64,000 nt of DNA, taken from contig NZ_QKWY01000001.1 in NCBI RefSeq assembly GCF_003248355.1, positions 764,001 through 828,000 of the forward strand. Reading direction: 5' to 3'. This DNA is from Streptomyces sp. AC1-42W (GTDB lineage: Bacteria > Actinomycetota > Actinomycetes > Streptomycetales > Streptomycetaceae). Below are positions 10,020 to 18,343 of this stretch, piece after piece. The notes under the pieces were generated by a model, which had not been told where the DNA came from, made no database searches, and saw only the letters and a program-made list of their open reading frames with translations. Every line of letters starts with the position of its first letter. Position 1 is the first letter of the stretch. Made by a program: the position numbers and the translations under genes.

Positions 10020-10047
10020 GTAACAACTCGCTTGGCGCATAAGCATG

Positions 10048-10076
10048 TTGGAATAGTTGCTGCGCGTAGCTAAAGT
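10048..10076 (+). promoter_or_regulatory. Sigma-70-like promoter for the WXG100 genes
   Basis: TTGGAA (10048-10053), a 17-nt spacer and TAAAGT (10071-10076) make a near-consensus HrdB-type promoter. It lies in an AT-rich 145-bp gap that stands out from its surroundings. Transcription would start near 10083, giving a leader of about 80 nt before the first WXG100 gene. The gap between mycP and this gene suggests that the secreted substrates are transcribed separately from the machinery. Confidence 0.65.
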
Positions 10077-10163
10077 GAAACAGCAAAAAAGCGGTGCGGG
10101 GGCCCGGACGCGACAGCGGGTGGCCTGTGTCCCGCACCATCCACTCCTGGGGGAAGGCACGTC

Positions 10164-10514
10164 ATGGGAGACAGGCTCAAGCTTTCATCCGAGCAGATCG
10201 ACAAGCTCATCATCGAGCTCGGTCACATGCACGACACGCTCGAAGGCAGGATCACCCAGCTCAACGGGGTCATCGACGCCGTGGAGGGCCACTGGAAGGG
10301 CGTCGCGGCCAACGCGTACAACGGCCTTCAGGCGCAGGTCAACCTCGACGTGCGGAACCTGAAGGAGCTCCTGGCCTTCACGAAGGAAGCGGTCCAGATG
10401 AGCCGCGACGGCTTCGACGCCGAGGAGGTCGAGCGCCTCAACAGCTTCAAGGGCATCGACGGCGTCGACCACACGGGCAGTAACGGCATCCTGGACCGGT
10501 TCCAGGTCTCCTAG
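10164..10514 (+). CDS. esxB: WXG100 family type VII secretion substrate (EsxB-like)
   Basis: A 116-aa helical-hairpin protein with the turn motif WKG at Trp44-Gly46. It is longer than the classical 100 aa because of a C-terminal extension (FDAEEVERLNSFKG...). No YxxxD/E signal is visible at its C-terminus, so it would depend on its partner for export, as in heterodimeric Esx pairs. It is preceded by GGGGGAAGG. The partner gene follows after 75 nt. The esxB/esxA assignment follows gene order in Streptomyces and is tentative. Confidence 0.85.
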   Translation: MGDRLKLSSEQIDKLIIELGHMHDTLEGRITQLNGVIDAVEGHWKGVAANAYNGLQAQVNLDVRNLKELLAFTKEAVQMSRDGFDAEEVERLNSFKGIDGVDHTGSNGILDRFQVS

Positions 10515-10589
10515 CCGCCGCCTCCGCGCGGCCCGTAGCCGTACTCGTTTTCGTACCTTCGTTCCTTCGTTCAGGAGACAGACCGTTCC

Positions 10590-10871
10590 ATGGAAATCAC
10601 GTACTCGGGTGTCGTCGAGGCATCCAACCAGGTCAGGACCACCGCCGGCACCATCAAGACCCAGCTCGACGAGCTCAACACGAAGGTCAAGGCCGTCGTC
10701 GCGACCTGGGACGGTGAGACGCAGCGGGCGTTCTACGACCGTCACAGCGGGTGGGACCTCAAGGTGAACCACATGCACGAGACGCTGACGACGATCGCGA
10801 ACAAGCTCCTGGAGGCGACCGAGGGCTACGCGGCGAACGACCTCGCCCAGTCCCGTCGCTTCCACGGCTGA
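10590..10871 (+). CDS. esxA: WXG100 family type VII secretion substrate (EsxA-like)
   Basis: A 93-aa WXG100 protein with WDG at Trp40-Gly42 and a C-terminal export signal of the YxxxD type (Tyr80-Asp84, YAAND). It probably forms the antiparallel four-helix dimer with the preceding WXG100 protein and supplies the signal recognised by the third ATPase domain of EccC. The upstream spacer contains the Shine-Dalgarno AGGAG. In Streptomyces these small proteins affect development, but the sequence here does not show a role. Confidence 0.88.
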   Translation: MEITYSGVVEASNQVRTTAGTIKTQLDELNTKVKAVVATWDGETQRAFYDRHSGWDLKVNHMHETLTTIANKLLEATEGYAANDLAQSRRFHG

Positions 10872-10907
10872 CCTGCGGGCATCACGGCACCATAGGGGGG
10901 TGCGGGC

Positions 10908-11402
10908 ATGGGATTGCGTCTTCCGGACGACCCACCGCTGAACGACCCGAGCCATCCGGGCGGGGGGCCCGGAGCGCCGGACCTGGCCACACCGGGTGAG
11001 TCGCTGAAGAAGTTCAAGACACGTGTGGACCTGCTCCTCACGAAGCTCGACGGTTCACCGGCCGCCCACAGTCGCATCGGGGAACAGGAGATCCAGGCCG
11101 CCGCGTACGGGACCGATTTCGCGGAAGCGATGATGCTGTCGGTCACGTACAAGGTGGTTCACCTGCGGCTCACCCAGCTCTCCAGGACGCTCGGTGAGCA
11201 GCTGGAGGCGATGGGCATCACCGTCGACCTGGCCGACCGGGGGTACGAGAACGTGGACCAGGAGTACGCGGAGCGCCTGCACGCGATCCAGAAGCGCGTC
11301 GCGGCCGGCTACCAGAAGCCGGAGGCGGGCCCGGACACCGGGCAGCCGAAGGACGTTCCGCCCGCGGGCACGGGTACCACCAGCGGCCCCGACGGTTTCT
11401 AG
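10908..11402 (+). CDS. Type VII locus hypothetical protein, helical
   Basis: A 164-aa protein with a Pro/Gly-rich N-terminus (about 1-28), a predicted helical core (about 30-130, including VDLLLTKLDGS and LTQLSRTLGEQLEAMGI) and a Pro/Gly/Thr-rich tail. The length and helicity resemble an Esx-like chaperone or a substrate partner, but there is no WXG motif. It sits 36 nt behind the WXG100 pair and 36 nt before the next large WXG-type protein, so it probably belongs to the same transcript. I do not recognise the family. Confidence 0.7.
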   Translation: MGLRLPDDPPLNDPSHPGGGPGAPDLATPGESLKKFKTRVDLLLTKLDGSPAAHSRIGEQEIQAAAYGTDFAEAMMLSVTYKVVHLRLTQLSRTLGEQLEAMGITVDLADRGYENVDQEYAERLHAIQKRVAAGYQKPEAGPDTGQPKDVPPAGTGTTSGPDGF

Positions 11403-11438
11403 CCACGCGATCCGAACGGGGCGAGGGGGGAACGGACC

Positions 11439-12878
11439 ATGGGCGACAAGGGCAAGCTGCCGCCGCTCAACGCGCAGTACCACACGACCGACTTCGAGAA
11501 CATGCCGTACGAGGACATGCTCCGCATGATCCGAGGGGTGAACCCCACGGCGATCATGGACCGGGGCACGGCGCTCGTGGACGCGCAGGCGGAGATCGAG
11601 AAGATCGGCACCGAACTCAAGGAGCACGTCAGCCGCACCACGTGGAAGGGCAAGGGCGGCGACGCGTTCCACGAGTGGGGCGACGAGTTCGCCAGGGAGA
11701 CGCTCAAGCTGGCCGACTACGCGGGCGCCGCCGGCACCTCGCTCCAGACGGCCGGCCAGGCTCTCAGCGAGGTCACTGCGGCGATGCAGGGCCATCCCGA
11801 CGCCACCGCGATGTGCTACGCGGACGCGGAGAAGGAGAAGGCCCGACTGGAGGCCGTCGAAAAGGCGCGGAACGAGGCGATTCCGCAGATGAACAAGCTC
11901 GCCTCGTACTACCTGATGGCGCAGCAGACGATTGCGGCACAGCAGGAACCGAACTTTCGGCCGTTGCCGCAGGAGGTGATGCCTAGCGTGGACAGGTATG
12001 GCTGGGTGGTCACGCCCTACAACTCGGCCGGGCCCTCTACGGCCTCTCCTCCGGAGTCCGGCGGGCTGGTCGCAGGTGGCTCGGTGGCTGGCACTCACGC
12101 CGGCGTGGTGCAGCCCGTCGAAGGCGGATCATCGCCCGTCGCCGGTGTATCCACCCACGCTCCCCAGCCGACGCCCATCGTTTCTGGAGCCCCGGACACC
12201 ACGGGCACGAACATCGACACGGTGACGCTGCCGGAGGCCCCGGTGGTCACGGCGCCTCCGGCCACGGGGACGCCTGTGCCGCAGACTCCGGTCAGCGGCG
12301 GGGGGCAGACCCCGATTCCGCCCGTGGTGCTGCCCTCGCAGACGGGGCCGACCGGTCCCGGCGGTGGTGGTACGCGGCGGGGGGAGCCGGTCGGGCCGGT
12401 GGGCAGAGGAGGCGTCGAGAGCGTCCGACCGCCCGCGATCGTCCGGGCTGATCCGGGTATCCACGGCGGGACACCGGCCAGGCCCGTGACCGGTCCGACC
12501 GGAGGTGGTCCTCGTGGCACGGTGATCGGCGGGGAACGACCTGTGACCGGCCCCGGAATGATGGGCGGCCATGGAGTCGGAGCTGTCGGCTCGCCGATGG
12601 GGCGTGGGGGTGTCACCGGCGGTTCGCAGCGTCTGGTCACCCGGCCCGGCGGTACGGTGCGGGCACCGCGCGAGGCGGGAGCGGCGAGGGAGTTCACACC
12701 TGGGGGCAGCGGTCTCGTCCGAGGTCCGGCGGGTATGGGTGCGATGGGGCCGATGGGCGGTGCCCAGGGCGCCCGGCGGCGTACGCAACGGGACGGCGAG
12801 TCCCCGGACTACCTCACCGAGGACGAGGAGACCTGGGCGACCGGTGGCGACGGTGTGGTCCCGCCCGTAATCGACTAG
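11439..12878 (+). CDS. WXG100-like type VII substrate with Gly/Pro-rich tail
   Basis: This 479-aa protein has an N-terminal helical domain of about 185 residues containing WKG (Trp69-Gly71) in a typical WXG100 context (TTWKGKGGDAF), ending near the LASYYLMAQQT helix. A long low-complexity region rich in Gly, Pro, Thr and Val (about 190-450) and a short acidic end (LTEDEETW) follow. This WXG-domain-plus-disordered-tail layout is like PPE-type or large secreted ESX substrates. The second mycosin gene starts 8 nt after its stop, which suggests the two work as a pair. Confidence 0.8.
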   Translation: MGDKGKLPPLNAQYHTTDFENMPYEDMLRMIRGVNPTAIMDRGTALVDAQAEIEKIGTELKEHVSRTTWKGKGGDAFHEWGDEFARETLKLADYAGAAGTSLQTAGQALSEVTAAMQGHPDATAMCYADAEKEKARLEAVEKARNEAIPQMNKLASYYLMAQQTIAAQQEPNFRPLPQEVMPSVDRYGWVVTPYNSAGPSTASPPESGGLVAGGSVAGTHAGVVQPVEGGSSPVAGVSTHAPQPTPIVSGAPDTTGTNIDTVTLPEAPVVTAPPATGTPVPQTPVSGGGQTPIPPVVLPSQTGPTGPGGGGTRRGEPVGPVGRGGVESVRPPAIVRADPGIHGGTPARPVTGPTGGGPRGTVIGGERPVTGPGMMGGHGVGAVGSPMGRGGVTGGSQRLVTRPGGTVRAPREAGAAREFTPGGSGLVRGPAGMGAMGPMGGAQGARRRTQRDGESPDYLTEDEETWATGGDGVVPPVID

Positions 12879-12886
12879 GAACACGA

Positions 12887-14173
12887 ATGGGTGGCATGAG
12901 GTCAACGGCCGGGCGGCGGCGTCGGCGTGCTTCGGTGGTGGCGTCGGCGTTGGGCGCCTTACTCCTTTTCGGTGGCGCCCTCGCACCGGCCGCGACAGCG
13001 GACACCGTGCGCGAGCGCGAGTGGTACTTGGACCGGATGCAGGCTCCGGAGATGTGGAAGGTCAGCACCGGGAAGGGAATCACCGTCGCTCTGCTTGACA
13101 CGGGGGTGAATCCCACAGCGCCCGAATTGACGGGGAAGGTACTGCGGGGCAAGAACTTTGTGGAACCCGAGCGTGGGGCGCACCAGGACAAGAACGGTCA
13201 TGGCACGGGGATGGCAATGCTAATTGCCGGCAACGGGCTAAATGGTCAGGGCGTGAAGGGCCTCGCGCCCGACGCCCGGGTCCTGCCCCTGACCGTCTTC
13301 GGGTCGTCCAAAGAATCCGGCATCAACAGCGTTTCAGCCCTGGTCGAGGCTATTCGGTACGCTGCCGAAAGCGATGCCCAAATCATCAGCATGTCGTTGG
13401 GTTTCGAGGACTACTCGCTTGAGAGTGACGAGCGAGAAGCGATCCAGCAAGCCGTGGATCACGCCGTGCAGCGTGGGAAGTTGCTGCTGGCCTCCGCCGG
13501 GAACTCCGGTGCAGAGGGCAACGACGCCGAGTACCCCGCAGCAAGTCTCGGCGTCGCAGGCATCGCAGCCGTCAACGAGATGGCCGCGGCGGCTAAGTTC
13601 TCGGTGTCGGGGCCTCAAGTGGCGCTCGCGGCACCGGGGGATGAGATTCAGGTTCCATGCGGTACTGACAACAAGAGCTACTGCAACAGCGGCGGCACCA
13701 GCCAAGCCACCGCCATCGCATCCGCCTCCGCCGCCCTCATCTGGTCCATGCACCCCGACTGGACCGGGAACCAAGTGCTGCGCGTCCTGATGAACACCGC
13801 GGCCCGGCCGACCGAGGGCGAGGTGCCCAGCCGTTACATCGGGTACGGCACGGTCCGCCCGCGCATGGCCGTCCTCGGTGATCCGGGCGACCCCGGCCCC
13901 GCCGACGTGAACCCGCTCGTCGCGGCCCGCGCCGCCGCGTCCCCGTCACCGGCCGCGTCCGCGCCCGGCGGCACCGCCCCCGGCGGCACCGCGACCCGTG
14001 CGGAGCAGCCGACGGCGGCCCCCGCGGCGGCCGGCGCGAGCGGCGGGAAGGCCATCGGCACGGGCGTGTGGATCACCGCCGGGGCGGCCCTCGTCGCAGC
14101 CGTCGCCGTAGGCGCGATCCTGCTGCTGCGGCGCAGGAACACCGCTGGGCGCGGTGCCCCCTTCGCGCCCTAA
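12887..14173 (+). CDS. Second mycosin-like S8 serine protease of the type VII locus
   Basis: A 428-aa protein with a signal peptide (about 1-38), a subtilase domain with Asp71 (LLDTG), His105 (NGHGT) and Ser272 (GGTSQATA), a Pro/Ala-rich linker (about 340-385) and a C-terminal membrane anchor (about 394-415) with a basic cytoplasmic end. TAGGA lies 7 nt before the ATG. Codon use in roughly 13,020-13,700 is clearly less GC-rich (AAT, TTG, GAA, CAA) than in the flanking signal and linker parts, suggesting the catalytic domain was exchanged by recombination. Its stop overlaps the eccC stop from the other strand by 4 nt. Confidence 0.9.
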   Translation: MGGMRSTAGRRRRRASVVASALGALLLFGGALAPAATADTVREREWYLDRMQAPEMWKVSTGKGITVALLDTGVNPTAPELTGKVLRGKNFVEPERGAHQDKNGHGTGMAMLIAGNGLNGQGVKGLAPDARVLPLTVFGSSKESGINSVSALVEAIRYAAESDAQIISMSLGFEDYSLESDEREAIQQAVDHAVQRGKLLLASAGNSGAEGNDAEYPAASLGVAGIAAVNEMAAAAKFSVSGPQVALAAPGDEIQVPCGTDNKSYCNSGGTSQATAIASASAALIWSMHPDWTGNQVLRVLMNTAARPTEGEVPSRYIGYGTVRPRMAVLGDPGDPGPADVNPLVAARAAASPSPAASAPGGTAPGGTATRAEQPTAAPAAAGASGGKAIGTGVWITAGAALVAAVAVGAILLLRRRNTAGRGAPFAP

Positions 14174-17100
14174 TCCGTCTCCGGCGCCAGCCATCCCGTC
14201 TGGATCAGGGCCGGTGTGCCCCGGCGGGCGACGAACACGCCGCGGCCCGGGGGCAGCGGGCGGGCCTTCACACTGCCCAGGAGCTCGCCCTCGTTGGGGT
14301 GGCCGGACAGGAGGACGCCCTGCGCGCCCAGCTCCTTGAAGCGCTGGATGAACGGCTCGTACGAGGAGCGTCCGGCGCCCGCGCTGCTGCGGGCGATGAT
14401 GAAGTTGACGCCGGTGTCGCGGGCGAAGGGCAGGTTGTCCACCAACTGGGCCAGCGGGTTGCCGGAGGACGTGGCGACCAGGTCGTAGTCGTCCACGATG
14501 ATGAACGCGCGCGGGCCGCGCCACCAGCTGCGGGTGCGCAGTTGCTGCGGGGTGACGTCGGGGCCCGGGATACGGCTGCCGATGAGGGTGTTCATGTCGT
14601 TGAGGTACGACTCGAACGTGTTCTGCGTCGTCGCGTAGCCGACCAGGTACGGCTCGGGCACGCACTCCAGCAGTCCGCGCCGGTAGTCACCGACGCAGAT
14701 CAGGGCCTCCGCAGGGGTGTAGCGGGCGGTGATCTGCCGGATGAGAAGCCGCAGCAGCGCCGTCTTCCCGGACTCCGACTCGCCGAACACCGCGAACAGC
14801 GGGTCGGTGTCGAAGTCCACGTACACGGGGGCGAGGTTCATCTCGTCGATGCCGATCGCGACACCGCCGCGCTCCCCGTCCGGGCCGGTCGGCAGGTCGC
14901 GGGCGGCGAGCGTCCGGGGCAGCATGCGGACCGCCGGGGCGTGTGGGCCGGGCCAGGCGTCGGCCACCGAGCGGACGAACGCGGCGGTGGCGTCGGACAG
15001 GTCGTCGCCGCCCCCGCCCGCCGAGTCGTCGGTGCGCGGAAGGGCGCCCATGAAGTGGAGCCGTTCCGCCGTCAGACCGCGTCCCGGCGTGCCGACCGGC
15101 ACGTTCTTGGCGATCTTGCGGTCGAGTTCGGAGTCGGTCGGGTCGCCGAGGCGCAGCTCCAGGCGGTTGAGCAGCTGGTCCTTGAGCGCGGCGCGCATTT
15201 CCATGTACCGGGAGACGGTGGCGACCAGATGGATGCCGAGGCCGAGGCCGCGGGCGGCGATGTCGGCGACGACGGGCTCCAGGAACTCGTAGTCCGTCTT
15301 GAAGGACTGCCAGCCGTCGATTACCAGGAAGACGTCGCCCCACGCCTCGTCCGGCAGCCGGCCCGCCGCGCGCAGCCTGCGGTAGGTGGTGATGGAGTCG
15401 ATGCCCCGGTCCCGGAAGAGGGCTTCGCGCCGGTTGAGGATGCCGGCGACCTCGGCGACCGTGCGGCGGATCTTCTCCGGGTCGAGCCGGGAGGCGACTC
15501 CGCCGACGTGCGGCAGGCCCCCGACGGCGGTCATGCCTCCGCCGCCGAAGTCCAGCCCGTAGAACTGCACCTCGTGCGGGGTGTGGGTGAGGGCGAAGGC
15601 GCCGATGAGGGAGCGTACGAGGGTGGACTTCCCGGAGCGCGGCCCGCCCACGATCAGCATGTGTCCGGCGGCGCCGGAGAAGTCGCGTACGAGGGTGTCG
15701 CGGCGCTGCTCGAACGGCTTGTCCACCAGGCCGAACGGCACCGTGAGCCCGCCGCCCCGCGCGTACTCGGGCGCGTGCAGGCCGCGCGCGGGCGTCACCG
15801 AGAGCGCGGGCAGCAGCCGGTCGAGCGAGGGGGCCTCGGTGAGCGGCGGCAGCCACACCTGGTGGGCGAGGGGGCCCTGGCCCTCCAGCCGGCCGGCGAT
15901 GACGTCGAGGACGGTGTCCGCCAGGGCGTCCGGTGTCGTCCGTCCGGGTACGAAGGGGGCGCTCGGCTCCGGTTCCGGCTCCGGGTAGTGGACCGCGACC
16001 GGGGCGGCGGTGAACAGGACGGGGCGCCGGTCGATGACGGGCTCCCCGTCGCCGGGGGCCGGTGCGGTGCCCGGCCGGTAGATCCCCGACACGTAGGCGG
16101 CCTTGAACCGGGTCATCCCCTCGGTGCCGAACTTCAGGAACCCGGAGCCGGGCACCGACGGCAGATGGTAGGCGTCGGGCACGCCCAGGGCGGTGCGGGA
16201 CTCGGCGGCGGAGAAGGTCCGCAGACCGATCCGGTACGAGAGGTAGGTGTCCAGGCCGCGCAGCCGGCCCTCCTCCAGGCGCTGCGAGGCCAGCAGCAGA
16301 TGCACGCCCAGGGACCGCCCGATGCGGCCGATCTGGATGAACATGTCGATGAAGTCGGGCTTGGCGGTGAGGAGTTCGCTGAACTCGTCGATCACCAGGA
16401 CGAGTGAGGCCAGCGGCTCCAGCGGGGCCCCGGCGGCGCGCGCCTTCTCGTAGTCGGTGAGGTTGGCGTAGTTGCCGGCGGTCCGCAACAGCTCCTGGCG
16501 GCGCTGGAGTTCCCCGGTGATGGAGTCCCGCATGCGGTCGACCAGGGTGAGGTCGTCCGCGAGGTTGGTGATGACCGCGGCGACGTGCGGGAGCTTGGAC
16601 ATCCCGGAGAACGTGGCGCCGCCCTTGAAGTCGGCCAGGACGAAGTTGAGGGTCTCCGACGAGTGGGTGACCGCCAGGCCGAGGACGAGGGTGCGCAGCA
16701 GTTCGGACTTGCCGGAACCGGTCGCGCCGACACACAGCCCGTGCGGGCCCATGCCCTCCTGCGCGGCCTCCTTGAGGTCGAGCATGACGGGGGAGCCGTC
16801 CTCGCCGACACCGATCGGCACCCGCAGCCGCTCCGCCGCCGAGCGCGGCCGCCACACCGTGTCCGGGTCCACGGCCGCGGGGTCGCCGATGTTCAGCAGG
16901 TCGGTGAAGTCCAGGTTGGCCAGGAGGGGTTCGTCGTCGTCCCCGCCGCCGCCCAGCCGGAACGGGGCGAGCTGGCGGGCCAGTGCCTCCGCCGCCTCGA
17001 CGGGCAGCAGGTCGGGCGTGCCGTGGTAGGCGGCGCCGGCCGATTCCACCCGCAGCCGGTCCGGCCGCACCGCGAGGTGCAGGCCGCCGCGCGGCTCCGC

Positions 17101-18144
17101 CAGGTCCTCCGGGACCAGTTCCACGACGGTGACCCCCTGGAGCCCCTCCGCCGAGGCGAACAGCGAGTCCGGCGGCACGACGCCGCCGTCCAGTACGAGG
17201 ACCACGTGCGGCTGGTCCAGGAGCGGGGTGGCCTCGCGGCTGAAGCGGGAGCGGCCGTCCAGCGTGCTGTGGAGCAGCGCCTCCACCTCCGCCAGGTCGT
17301 CGCCGAACAGCCGCTTGGTGCCGGCCCCGTCCGTCGAGCCGGGGACCTGGGTGTGCGGCAGCCACTTCGTCCAGTCCCACAGGTCCGCCGTGTCCGGGGC
17401 GGCCACCACCGCGACCGTCAGGTCCTCGGGGGAGTGCAGTGCGGTCAGCCCCGCCACCATCGCCCGGGCGCAGCCGCGTACCGACTCGGGGTCGCCGGAG
17501 ACCACGAGGTGGTAGAAGGCGCGCAGGGACACCGCCATGGGGAGCCGGTCCACCGAGCCGTGGGCGGCCAGGAAGCGGTGCATGGCGCCCGCCGCCAGCG
17601 GCTCCAGTTCGTCCACCGGGGCCGTCGTCGGCGCGACGAGCGGCGTCCACAGCTGCTGCGGGCCCAGGCCGACGCGTACCTGCCCGAAGTCGTCGTCGGT
17701 GATCCGGCGCTCCCACAGCCGCTGCCCCTCGGCGACCAGGCACCACAGCTGGCCCGGGTCCGGGTGCAGATGGAACTGGGCGTCGCGCTGGGCGCGGGCG
17801 GTGCGGCGCACCTTGCGCCGGGTCTGCGCCAGGTATTTGAGGTAGTCCCGGCGGCCCTGCGCCGACTGGCCCTGGGTGCCCTTGCGATGGCGGATCACCT
17901 GGGCCACGACCATGGCACAGGTGGACAGCAGCATCATGACGCCCATGATCTTCATGAACGGATGCGAGCCGGGCATGAAGAAGAACACCACCGACGAGCC
18001 CATGCCGAGCATCGGCAGGAGCTGCATGGCCATGCCCTCCTGCTGTCCGCGCGGCAGCTCGGGCGGCGGCTCCAGCCGCAGTTCCGCCGATGCGGCCTCG
18101 GGCGGCATCGTGCGGGGCGGGCGCTTGACGACGATCTGGGTCAC
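14170..18144 (-). CDS. eccC: Type VII secretion ATPase EccC (EccCa/EccCb fused)
   Basis: A 1324-aa FtsK/SpoIIIE-type motor of the type VII system. It has two N-terminal transmembrane helices (about 40-80) and three ATPase domains with P-loops GATGSGKS (about 472), GGPRSGKS (about 832) and GESESGKT (about 1119). All three Walker A lysines are present. EccCa and EccCb are one polypeptide, as usual outside ESX-1. It starts with GTG at 18144 and is divergent from eccD. It is the only core gene of the locus read towards the substrate genes, ending against mycosin 2 with overlapping stop codons (CTAA). Confidence 0.95.
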   Translation of the reverse strand: MTQIVVKRPPRTMPPEAASAELRLEPPPELPRGQQEGMAMQLLPMLGMGSSVVFFFMPGSHPFMKIMGVMMLLSTCAMVVAQVIRHRKGTQGQSAQGRRDYLKYLAQTRRKVRRTARAQRDAQFHLHPDPGQLWCLVAEGQRLWERRITDDDFGQVRVGLGPQQLWTPLVAPTTAPVDELEPLAAGAMHRFLAAHGSVDRLPMAVSLRAFYHLVVSGDPESVRGCARAMVAGLTALHSPEDLTVAVVAAPDTADLWDWTKWLPHTQVPGSTDGAGTKRLFGDDLAEVEALLHSTLDGRSRFSREATPLLDQPHVVLVLDGGVVPPDSLFASAEGLQGVTVVELVPEDLAEPRGGLHLAVRPDRLRVESAGAAYHGTPDLLPVEAAEALARQLAPFRLGGGGDDDEPLLANLDFTDLLNIGDPAAVDPDTVWRPRSAAERLRVPIGVGEDGSPVMLDLKEAAQEGMGPHGLCVGATGSGKSELLRTLVLGLAVTHSSETLNFVLADFKGGATFSGMSKLPHVAAVITNLADDLTLVDRMRDSITGELQRRQELLRTAGNYANLTDYEKARAAGAPLEPLASLVLVIDEFSELLTAKPDFIDMFIQIGRIGRSLGVHLLLASQRLEEGRLRGLDTYLSYRIGLRTFSAAESRTALGVPDAYHLPSVPGSGFLKFGTEGMTRFKAAYVSGIYRPGTAPAPGDGEPVIDRRPVLFTAAPVAVHYPEPEPEPSAPFVPGRTTPDALADTVLDVIAGRLEGQGPLAHQVWLPPLTEAPSLDRLLPALSVTPARGLHAPEYARGGGLTVPFGLVDKPFEQRRDTLVRDFSGAAGHMLIVGGPRSGKSTLVRSLIGAFALTHTPHEVQFYGLDFGGGGMTAVGGLPHVGGVASRLDPEKIRRTVAEVAGILNRREALFRDRGIDSITTYRRLRAAGRLPDEAWGDVFLVIDGWQSFKTDYEFLEPVVADIAARGLGLGIHLVATVSRYMEMRAALKDQLLNRLELRLGDPTDSELDRKIAKNVPVGTPGRGLTAERLHFMGALPRTDDSAGGGGDDLSDATAAFVRSVADAWPGPHAPAVRMLPRTLAARDLPTGPDGERGGVAIGIDEMNLAPVYVDFDTDPLFAVFGESESGKTALLRLLIRQITARYTPAEALICVGDYRRGLLECVPEPYLVGYATTQNTFESYLNDMNTLIGSRIPGPDVTPQQLRTRSWWRGPRAFIIVDDYDLVATSSGNPLAQLVDNLPFARDTGVNFIIARSSAGAGRSSYEPFIQRFKELGAQGVLLSGHPNEGELLGSVKARPLPPGRGVFVARRGTPALIQTGWLAPETD

Positions 18145-18343
18145 CGGCGAATCAGTCCCTCAGTGCTGCCCGGAGCATGGTGTGCCGGCACCCCCCTGGC
18201 AGCGGCTCGGCTCCGCGCGCCGATCATCCTAATCGAGGGAGGGGACGGGCCCCGGATAGGGTAACGGCCGTCGGTGGTTGGGGATTTGACCGGCGCGTGA
18301 GCGATCGGCGGCGCGCCGGGGAGCGAACGAGGGGGCACAGCAG

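Noticed and set aside
14068..16407. 779-codon plus-strand frame opposite eccC
   Set aside because: Low-complexity antisense shadow; eccC on the other strand has three P-loops.
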